Shown here one piece after another: positions 40,601-47,161 of a stretch of 64,000 bases of DNA (the stretch's first letter is position 1; every line of letters begins with the position of its first letter). The position numbers and the translations under genes were made by a program. The notes under the pieces were generated by a model. The model searched no databases. It was given only the letters and a program-made list of their open reading frames with translations, and was not told the DNA's origin. Origin of the DNA: Symsagittifera roscoffensis (taxonomy: Eukaryota > Xenacoelomorpha > Acoela > Convolutidae); contig NC_087066.1 of the NCBI RefSeq assembly GCF_963678635.1, positions 23,097,996 to 23,161,995 on the forward strand, written 5' to 3'.

Positions 40601-43596
40601 GAGTTCCTGTCTGAGTATGTGTCCATACTTGAATTCCTGGAGCTGTCCTCCACTGAAGCGTCTGTGATGGAGTCTGCACCCTCCTTCAGATCAGGTCCGT
40701 ACCTTCTCCGCATCCATCTAAACTCCCCGGACAAAACTCTGCTCCCTAGGTCTTGTTTCTTGTCATGGACTTTTTTCTTCATCTCAGACTCCCCGGACAT
40801 ATTTCCTTGTCCCGGATTTTGATCTCGAACTCGCCGGCTCATTTTACCGTTTGTCTCCCCGGACAAATAATCTTGCACCAGTTCTCGTAAAACCTTCTCT
40901 CCTTCTCCATCTTGGTCCTTAAAGGTAACGGTCTTCTCTCGCGCATCGTTAACCTGCTCTTTCCGACCGTATGAAGTACTCACCAAGACCTCTTGGGGTA
41001 TTGAGGACACCAGTTGCTGAACTATTGACCTGCAATCCCTCTCATTGTCTTTATGTTGTCGTATTGATGGCTTGATCTTCACCTTCTCGCTGACTGTCAG
41101 TGATGCCATGGCTGCTGTCCACTCGGGGTCATCCCTGGTCACTTCTCTCTCTAACAATCCACCCAGCATCCGCATCACTTGCGGTGTGACCTGCACCGTT
41201 TTGTCCAGTAATGAGAGGCTGTTTATGTTCATGCGAGAGAGTTCCTGCTGTACCAGGTTTGAACGCAGCAACAGATCCAAGGGCACCGGGTCCCTTTTTG
41301 ATAGGATTTTTATCTCAGCTGCTTTTTCCACTGGTAACTCAGGATGCCCTGGTATCGGATGTCCAGACTTATCTAACCATTTCGTTAGGGGAAGCGCCTC
41401 ATAAGTTTCTTTGTCCAGAAACGAGAATCCCTCCTTTATCTCTGCCTGGCTGGCTTGCTTCTGCTCCAATCTTTCATAGAATTCAGTTTTCTTACTGAGG
41501 CTGTCAGCATTCTGGTGTTTGTCACGCATCCTGTGCTCGATTATCATGTGGTAGCCATCCAATCTTACTATCCATCTACCAATATAACTCTGATCCATCG
41601 AGTAGGTCTTCAACCAGGATAACGCTCTATTGTCCACGCGTAACTTGAAAGGAGCGCTCCCCAAGTATGCACGGTACTTTTCCACGAACGTGACTACTGC
41701 AAACATTTCTGCTTTCGGTGCGCCATATTTCATCTCTGTGTCACTCAAGACTTTGCTGCCGTATGCAATGGGACGGAGAACTGTTCTTCCGTTCCATTCT
41801 TGCTCTTGATGCAAGATTCCTGAGATGGCCACCACCGATGCGTCTGTGTCGAGAACATACATGCCATCTTCTGTAGGCATGCCTAGTACTGGCGCTTCGC
41901 ACAGTTCCCGCTTTATGTTCTCGAAGGCAACCTGTGCTTCATCGTTCCACTCGAACTTCTTTCCTTTATTGCGCATCAGCTTTTGCATCGGATACACCTT
42001 GTCTGCATATCCTTTGATAAATTCACGGTAATAATTGGCAAACCCCAGGAAGCTCATTAGCTGTGTGTCCGTCCTCGGAGCCTTCCATGTCAGCACAGCC
42101 TCTACTGCTTCCGGATCTGGCCTCACACCATGCCTGTCCACCATTCTTCCCAGGTACTTGATCGAATCCTTAAGGATTTCACATTTTGATAGTTTGCATT
42201 TCAAGCCTGCTCTTTTCATACATCCGAAGACCTCATCGAGCCGATCAATGTGATCTTCCAGGGTCGGAGTCGCTATGACTACGTCATCCACGTAGCACAT
42301 CAAGAGATTCCCGTACTTTTTGGTCACTCCTGTCAAAGCCTGAGCCATCAGCCTTTGAAAAGTTGCTGCTGCATTGCACAAGCCGAAGGGCATCCTCTTC
42401 CACTGGTACAACCCCAATTCGCACGCGAAACCGGTTTTTTCCCTATCTTTCTTTCGCAGAGGGACCTGCCAGAAGGCAGAACCTAAGTCCAATGTGGTGA
42501 AGAACTTGGCATCACCAAGTTTAGATAGACTCTCGTCTATTCGCGGTATCGGGTACGCATCTTTAATCGTTACCGCGTTCAAGTAACAAAAATCGCAACA
42601 AAATCTAAGCTGCCCCCCTTTCTTTTTCGCCATTACTACCCCGCAAGCCCACGGCAATTTTGAGGGTTCTATCATGTCGTATTCAAGCAACATTTCTATT
42701 TCCGCTCGGCACGCTTCCGATTTATGTGGCGTCATTCGCATCGCGCCTTCCCTATGGGGAACGGCGCCCTCTTCTAGTTCGATTTCGTGTTCGACGAAAT
42801 TACAGCAACCGATATCCGCCTTATGTTTTGAAAATACATCTGCGTTCCGATTTAGGAGGTCCCGCAATTTTTCGAAATCTCCCTCACCTATTTTCCCTCT
42901 TAGATGTTCTATCTCTGGCAAAAACGGTTTGTCAGATCCCAGTTCATATGACGATGGGCGTTCCGGAAAATTCGAGCAGCTTGATAAGCCGTCGTCCGTT
43001 TCGGATTTCATTGAAAAAAATTTATGAATAGATTTTAATTCATTAATCCTCTTTAAAATTTTATCTTTATTGACATGATAAGGACAGTCTTTCACACTAT
43101 ACTTCTTCAAGTTTTGTGTCTCCTCATAGTCGGTCCTCATCTGCAAAGCGTAGCCAAGCTTCTTTCCACGCTGGATTGAAACCGTGGTGTCCAGTGTGTT
43201 CAACAACACACTGACACACAGTCCGTTTCGCGTTACCGAGAAATTCCGGCCTAAAATCACCAAACTCTGACTATTTGGATTCGGTACTAAGCAAACCTGT
43301 TTACAATCACTTAATGAATTCAAATATCTCATTCTAAAAACTGCTACCACAGCTTGTCCTGGTTGTAATTTTACTTTTCTATCCAAAAAAATTAGTACCT
43401 TATTTTCGTCTATTATTATCCTATTAATTGGTTTCTTAACATACTTCCGGTCCGGGTTTCTAATCCGTATCAGACCATTGTTTAAGTCAATCATCACGTC
43501 AAAATTCCTGACAAAATCTCTGCCCAAGATGAATTGGTCGGCATCGTCCAAATTCTCTACCACCAGGAAGCTCATCCTAAGGTCCCGTCCTCCCAT
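37624..43596 (-). CDS. Pol polyprotein: protease end, RT, RNase H, integrase, macro-like tail
   Basis: 1,990 open codons. Residues 1-35 hold the C-terminal half of retropepsin (FILGRDFV). RT is at about 290-490 with Asp370 in TTLDLGSAFWQ and YVDD at 435-438. RNase H is at about 548-705 with Asp585, Glu630, Asp655 and Asp698. A linker of about 400 residues with LSGE repeats follows. Integrase has His1207/His1212/Cys1242/Cys1245, Asp1273, Asp1332 and Glu1368 (exactly 35 residues between the last two), then the GPF motif at 1,509-1,511. An acidic linker and a macro-like domain (about 1,850-1,990) follow. All catalytic residues are present. The frame is continuous with the Gag-PR ORF except for one UGA (43,642-43,644); Met at 43,596 is not a likely true start. 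No chromodomain was seen. Confidence 0.93.
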   Translation of the reverse strand: MGGRDLRMSFLVVENLDDADQFILGRDFVRNFDVMIDLNNGLIRIRNPDRKYVKKPINRIIIDENKVLIFLDRKVKLQPGQAVVAVFRMRYLNSLSDCKQVCLVPNPNSQSLVILGRNFSVTRNGLCVSVLLNTLDTTVSIQRGKKLGYALQMRTDYEETQNLKKYSVKDCPYHVNKDKILKRINELKSIHKFFSMKSETDDGLSSCSNFPERPSSYELGSDKPFLPEIEHLRGKIGEGDFEKLRDLLNRNADVFSKHKADIGCCNFVEHEIELEEGAVPHREGAMRMTPHKSEACRAEIEMLLEYDMIEPSKLPWACGVVMAKKKGGQLRFCCDFCYLNAVTIKDAYPIPRIDESLSKLGDAKFFTTLDLGSAFWQVPLRKKDREKTGFACELGLYQWKRMPFGLCNAAATFQRLMAQALTGVTKKYGNLLMCYVDDVVIATPTLEDHIDRLDEVFGCMKRAGLKCKLSKCEILKDSIKYLGRMVDRHGVRPDPEAVEAVLTWKAPRTDTQLMSFLGFANYYREFIKGYADKVYPMQKLMRNKGKKFEWNDEAQVAFENIKRELCEAPVLGMPTEDGMYVLDTDASVVAISGILHQEQEWNGRTVLRPIAYGSKVLSDTEMKYGAPKAEMFAVVTFVEKYRAYLGSAPFKLRVDNRALSWLKTYSMDQSYIGRWIVRLDGYHMIIEHRMRDKHQNADSLSKKTEFYERLEQKQASQAEIKEGFSFLDKETYEALPLTKWLDKSGHPIPGHPELPVEKAAEIKILSKRDPVPLDLLLRSNLVQQELSRMNINSLSLLDKTVQVTPQVMRMLGGLLEREVTRDDPEWTAAMASLTVSEKVKIKPSIRQHKDNERDCRSIVQQLVSSIPQEVLVSTSYGRKEQVNDAREKTVTFKDQDGEGEKVLRELVQDYLSGETNGKMSRRVRDQNPGQGNMSGESEMKKKVHDKKQDLGSRVLSGEFRWMRRRYGPDLKEGADSITDASVEDSSRNSSMDTYSDRNSSSGSELSELAIHTLLVETRAKDLDREVYQDPDSDRYLILSERVFDNAADDLETIAVSKRSISLLPQKEVVRTDLQPFEQETQPLAKIWCVKMEEDTHQPNELNSQMGVMKTYLKARYRLSDLLRAQRNDRMTSNLKRWIENGAPDKGDLEEDSYRILRQYFMQKEGRLYLNKDGIVACKRREEDKFLYKYNAIVLPQLYQTELLFRSHDQMGHQGIDKVYQRILKRFEWPGMKKACEKWVTACLSCQQVKDPRKLRFPLQSIESSEFNEVVQIDHQKICMTDSGYNQVLVMIDHFTKYAEAVPCITASAEETCDHLINTWIARHGCPMTFQSDNGTAFGGELTKELMRRSQVAQAHSTTYHPQTNGLVERQNKTLVSMLRVYCSRYMTDWDRYLPQVMGAYNSTQHSTTGVSPHMMLTGHEKSLPLTFFYPEYEVKKTSPQVYVRDVIRRQQQLNDLCRRNTQQAQARQRKRFDKKAAGAKAYSVGDYVWVFQNVIPPKGTKKLLKKWMGPFMITEVHQEGRFYRLSTGRAAHYENIKPHNPSTEDWCIPADMEKGDYLMMDPACEVNEKGTREKNDGNEVIEEGTNTPLDLDPNEVIEADDETLPYAEEYWQDPEQTEVPKNMEPDLPFTLQTRQGDGKRPRKKYNRHGDDFVVDKIDLKKIVEEVVGLESITVSQDIDIVDDHDQEWIEDRSKPEVDLDEEQSESYRDDLINLRVLEWLNEMTSDPKETSVTIQDVDRESAKYIKTERDDPSWAGQEGQLLIPASNLDLISGMRSTGTPMDIFVRGVGVGLTHTENLIIKKLRIARETGDLEAETGEEHKKPDIGRVVESYFNLPNEYSSNIILTDSDFILTDRTCAIAITADMSFRTALAADFKREYKNVEFLWKQRPGVGGVAALPPAASQIPGKCLCFLVTRATEKQHVDPENLVLSLTRLRDFLLERDVKEHSLPVYDPNRGRLHPRELYALVHVIFSDTNIQVYLHKKYYLSIG
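37627..38050 (-). other. Macro-like (ADP-ribose-binding type) domain at the Pol C-terminus
   Basis: Pol residues about 1,850-1,990: TDRTCAIAITADMSFRTALA, then KCLCFLVTRATEKQ, ENLVLSLTRLRDFLLERDV, HSLPVYDPNRGRLHPREL and an IQVYLHK strand. The order (strand, GxxxALAxxF-like helix, C-F-L-V-T-R/K strand, long helix, S-(L/M)-P-x-Y/R turn, helix, final strand) is that of TARG1/Poa1p-type macro domains. From family knowledge, TARG1's catalytic Lys and Asp appear not to be conserved here (the Asp position reads His), so binding rather than hydrolysis is more likely. Found in both A and B. Confidence 0.55.
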
Positions 43597-43641
43597 GTGG
43601 AGGACCGTTATTGGTGTTCTTCCAGCTACATAAATTGCTCC

Positions 43642-45522
43642 TCAATTGGCGGCGGCCAGTCGGAGATTCGTCGGAATTAGATCTTCTCTCGTGAAACCCA
43701 TCCGTTCCCAAGTTTTTATCGGCATCACACTCACTACCGCTCCTGTGTCCAGAAGCCCTGTGACTCCGATTTTCGTTCCATTGGTGTCGAGCAGATGTGC
43801 AGTCACATCTGCCTCATATCCAATGTGTACCGCGTCTTGTTCCATCATGGCGTCATGGCCTATCCTGCGGACTTTGAGTTCCTCTTCACCCAAATAGATC
43901 TGCCCCATTTGGTCATCATCTGTTGTTATATAAGTCCTGGTGTAAATACTGATTCCATCCACGTTCAGCATCACTTGATACGGCCCATAGACTTCTAGGT
44001 AGCGTCCATGAAGTTTCTTCATGCGAGGGCCACCCGTTGTTAGTAGTGCCCTCACAGCCCTCGACTCGGTGCGTGGCTCCATCTGCCTCAGATAGTCTGC
44101 ATATGTGTCCAAATGCATCAAAGTGAACTCAGACGGTTCACTCAGATTTCTGATTACCTGATGCCCGGCCACCGAGATTATCGACTGTATTTTACTTCCT
44201 TGCGGTACCATACCGAACCTCTGACCAGAGATAACATTAAGTTTCATGCTCAAGCTGCTTGGTGCTTTTGCCTCTTCAACTTCCGTTGCTTCGAAGGCGT
44301 TCAGTTGCTCCTGTAATTTCTCATTCTCCAGCTCGAGTTTCACCTTTTGTTCAATCTCTTTCGTCACTAGTTCCTGCTGTACTCTATTTATAGCATCCCT
44401 TGCAGCTGCCCTATAATCAATTTTGAAGTCATCGGCCGCAGTTGCTGGTTCCGGTTCACGCGCTTCTCCTGTTACCGCTTGCATCTTCTTCGCCACCAGC
44501 GCTTGAGGTTTATCCTTTCTGCGTGCCTCTGCTTCACTCAACAGGCGAGCCTTGCTGGCTTTCACTCCTGACAGTGCTTCCCCATGTCTTGGATGCTTGA
44601 TGTCTGCCACTGCCTCCCAGAATTGCGGACAATCTGATTTAAAATGACCTTCCAAGTTGCAAAAGAAACACCTCGGGCCGAATTTTGCTATCACTCCTCT
44701 CATGAACTCCTCATGATCAACTTCTGACGCATCTTCGTCCTCGAGGCTAAAGCCTATTGCTTTCATGCCTTGTTTGTAAGTTGGGCATGCTGACACATGA
44801 TGGTCTGTTGAGCTGCAATTGGCACAAGAGCGTCTCTTGTCCATATCGTCCCTGGGTTTGTACCAGTTGTTCCCTTGGTTTGCCGGCCCATTGTTAAAAT
44901 TGCCATAATTGTTCTTATAATAACTAGATCTCGAAGGAGGTTTCAATAAAAGGTACTCCTTTGACTTGAGCCTCAACTCCTCTGGTGTTGGCGCATTCGT
45001 TGATAGTGGTGTGTAATGCGTTGCCAGCATTGTTCGAAGTTCATCATTTTTCACACCATCGATGAATTTTGAGGCTACCGCCAGGTTCAACCTTCGGTTC
45101 GACTCATCCGGTTGGCTGCGTCGTCTCAGCATTTCCAAGTCATCAAGAAACTTGTCTATCGTTTCATCTTCTCGTTGTCTCCGTTTCTCGAAGCACATCA
45201 TTGCTTGGTGTCCCTGCACCCCTGATCCAAAACGATTTAGCAAGATCTCGAAGATCTTCTCGGCTGTGTCACGCTGATATTGCTTCTTGGCCATGACACA
45301 GTTCAGGGCTGTCCCTTCCAAGTTACTGGTAAGTGCACTGCACTCTTGTCTTTCCGATAAGTCTTCCTCCTCGAAATGCAGTTTCATCACCTCTATCCAG
45401 GTATCAATACAGCCATCAGATTCGTCTTTATAGCACCTTGGTTTCTTAAAGACCCTTCTGGACTTCTCACTGCGTTCGTTGGTCTTGGATATCCCTTGAA
45501 TGCCCAGCTTTAGTATCCTCAC
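43642..45522 (-). CDS. Gag with two zinc knuckles plus N-terminal half of protease
   Basis: 626 codons. Residues about 35-190 are a retrotransposon-Gag-like helical core (DTWIEVMKLHF, FEILLNRFGSG, FLDDLEMLRRR, LASKFIDGV-type blocks). Two CCHC knuckles: C233-x2-C-x4-H-x4-C246 and C285-x2-C-x4-H-x4-C298. A coiled-coil segment lies at about 380-415. The protease begins near 470, with catalytic DTG at 592-594 (LLDTGAVVSVMP). The frame ends in UGA inside protease; the next 15 codons and then pol follow in the same frame. Element A has CAG at this position. Upstream, the frame is closed by a stop at 45,529, so entry needs a frameshift. Confidence 0.88.
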   Translation of the reverse strand: MRILKLGIQGISKTNERSEKSRRVFKKPRCYKDESDGCIDTWIEVMKLHFEEEDLSERQECSALTSNLEGTALNCVMAKKQYQRDTAEKIFEILLNRFGSGVQGHQAMMCFEKRRQREDETIDKFLDDLEMLRRRSQPDESNRRLNLAVASKFIDGVKNDELRTMLATHYTPLSTNAPTPEELRLKSKEYLLLKPPSRSSYYKNNYGNFNNGPANQGNNWYKPRDDMDKRRSCANCSSTDHHVSACPTYKQGMKAIGFSLEDEDASEVDHEEFMRGVIAKFGPRCFFCNLEGHFKSDCPQFWEAVADIKHPRHGEALSGVKASKARLLSEAEARRKDKPQALVAKKMQAVTGEAREPEPATAADDFKIDYRAAARDAINRVQQELVTKEIEQKVKLELENEKLQEQLNAFEATEVEEAKAPSSLSMKLNVISGQRFGMVPQGSKIQSIISVAGHQVIRNLSEPSEFTLMHLDTYADYLRQMEPRTESRAVRALLTTGGPRMKKLHGRYLEVYGPYQVMLNVDGISIYTRTYITTDDDQMGQIYLGEEELKVRRIGHDAMMEQDAVHIGYEADVTAHLLDTNGTKIGVTGLLDTGAVVSVMPIKTWERMGFTREDLIPTNLRLAAAN

Positions 45523-45820
45523 ACCTCGTCAAAGGCTCTGTATGCGGTGCATCTCTGCAATCCGAATCACCGTGAGTGTTCCCCGCTTGGCCCACATGAC
45601 TCCTCTTTGGGCTTGCATGCCCCCTGTTGCCGGAATCACTTCTCCCAGTCGCATGTGTGCCTTGAGTTGGTCGTTCGTTAAAGGTTTGTCTGTTCCCCGT
45701 TGAACTTGCTCTACTGTTCGGGCCCCATGCTCCATTACCCCTTGTGGCATAGCCTGATGAACTGCCCCTGCCTCTAGTGGATCCATACGTCTCCCTCTTT
45801 TGATGTTCATTGAAGTTCAC
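45467..45820 (-). CDS. Arg/Gly/Ser-rich Gag segment in another frame
   Basis: This is in the same frame as the preceding coiled-coil ORF, separated from it by one TAA (45,827-45,829) and two codons. The composition (TRGRGSSSGYATRGNGAWG...) is typical of nucleic-acid-binding low-complexity Gag regions. It overlaps the Gag-PR ORF by 56 bp in a frame shifted by one. A +1 change between about 45,530 and 45,470 would join it to Gag. Whether this is programmed or mutational cannot be decided; A lacks the region. Confidence 0.6.
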   Translation of the reverse strand: MNFNEHQKRETYGSTRGRGSSSGYATRGNGAWGPNSRASSTGNRQTFNERPTQGTHATGRSDSGNRGHASPKRSHVGQAGNTHGDSDCRDAPHTEPLTRCEDTKAGHSRDIQDQRTQ

Positions 45821-45826
45821 CCTCGG

Positions 45827-47161
45827 TTACCTGCTGGAACCTCCCGAGTTCGGTTCTCCTTCTTTTGGTCCACTCTTGCTGTTTAGTAGCCCGTCCAACC
45901 TATCCATGATAGCCTGAGTTCGCCTCTCCATCATGGCGTCTATCTTTGTGTCAAGAGTCCCAAGAGACTGCTCTTGCTGAATTCTTAACCTCTCCATGTC
46001 GTCTCTTAAGCGTAACTCTCGCTGCTTCGCCTCTCTGGTCATTCGCGACAAGTTCTTCGCCATATGCTCGTCCGTTCTTTCTTTCAAGCGTTTTTCGCTC
46101 CTGACAACTTCTTCTCTGTTGCGGTTTATTTCTTCCCGCAGACTTTCTCTTTCAATGTGAACTGCTCTTTCAAGTTCACTCATCCTTATTGACATCTGCT
46201 CGTTTTGTTCTCCTAAACTGTCCACTATGTTGTTTAAGGCTTCTTCTAGTGCTGCCCCGTTATCCACGAGTGGCGTCACTAGTGGCGGTGTGACCCTGTC
46301 GGTCCCAGGTAGCTTCGTGCTGGTCGAGATCCGGGCCTTGACTCTCTGTCTCGACGTCTTCTCATTATCTATTTCAGGATCCGCTAACGCGTTGCCTAGC
46401 CCTCTGGTTCTAGTCTCTCCAGCCTGTGGCTCTGAATTTGTCATAATCGCGAAGTCTTTTGACTGGCCCGCTGTGTTTGCTTCTTTGCTTATCGTTGTCA
46501 CTACACCAAATTTGTCCATGGTTCCAGTCTCTCTTCCGACGTATGCCTCGTTCTCCTGGATCGAACTATTGAGGCTGACTCGAGATCCAAAGTCCCCTTG
46601 CTCCTCTTCATCCTCTTCCTCCTGGGATTCACCGTCGTTTCCTGCTCCTCCTCCCATGCTGAATGGAAAGAAGTTTCCGAGGGTGTTCTTCATTCTCTCT
46701 GAGAATGATGATGACGTTGTTTGTTTCCCAGTTCCGCCTGCCATCATAGTGTTGTCTGTCGGAGATCTCCTAGTTGCCGTTACTTCAGTTGAGATGTCGG
46801 ACAGTTCCGACATCTCCTCTCGATCCAATGTCCCGGTGGAAGTGGCAAAATCATGGCCTTGTTCTACCGGGGTAGATTCACTCGCCAGCCTTCTGCCTCT
46901 CCCTTCCAGTCCATTTACTTCCTGGTTGTCATTCATGGTATGGTCTGTATTGACCTCCACCTCTAACAGTTCTTTTCGCTCTTCTGAGGTCTTCTGACTT
47001 CTCGTTTCAACCATTCTGCCTGAAACCATCTTCCTTTGGCCGTTCCTTGTTCGTTTGATCCGCTCCACAAAAGGATCGGTCATTGATTTTCTTTGCTCCT
47101 CAGGTATGAATTTCCTAGAACTATTACCTCTTTTGGGTATTCTTGACTTGTCTAGACTCAT
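45827..47161 (-). CDS. First ORF of element B (444 codons), coiled-coil protein
   Basis: The start MSLDKSRIPKRGNSSRKF is similar to A's MTTKIPRLSKGSTRKF at 10,533, which supports this ATG. Residues about 1-90 are basic, about 90-210 acidic and Ser/Thr-rich (EEEDEEEQGDFG), and about 320-430 a strong coiled coil (ERAVHIERESLREEINRNREE...). It is probably the N-terminal part of Gag, or a separate structural protein preceding Gag. It ends at TAA, with the RG-rich segment continuing in frame. Confidence 0.8.
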   Translation of the reverse strand: MSLDKSRIPKRGNSSRKFIPEEQRKSMTDPFVERIKRTRNGQRKMVSGRMVETRSQKTSEERKELLEVEVNTDHTMNDNQEVNGLEGRGRRLASESTPVEQGHDFATSTGTLDREEMSELSDISTEVTATRRSPTDNTMMAGGTGKQTTSSSFSERMKNTLGNFFPFSMGGGAGNDGESQEEEDEEEQGDFGSRVSLNSSIQENEAYVGRETGTMDKFGVVTTISKEANTAGQSKDFAIMTNSEPQAGETRTRGLGNALADPEIDNEKTSRQRVKARISTSTKLPGTDRVTPPLVTPLVDNGAALEEALNNIVDSLGEQNEQMSIRMSELERAVHIERESLREEINRNREEVVRSEKRLKERTDEHMAKNLSRMTREAKQRELRLRDDMERLRIQQEQSLGTLDTKIDAMMERRTQAIMDRLDGLLNSKSGPKEGEPNSGGSSR

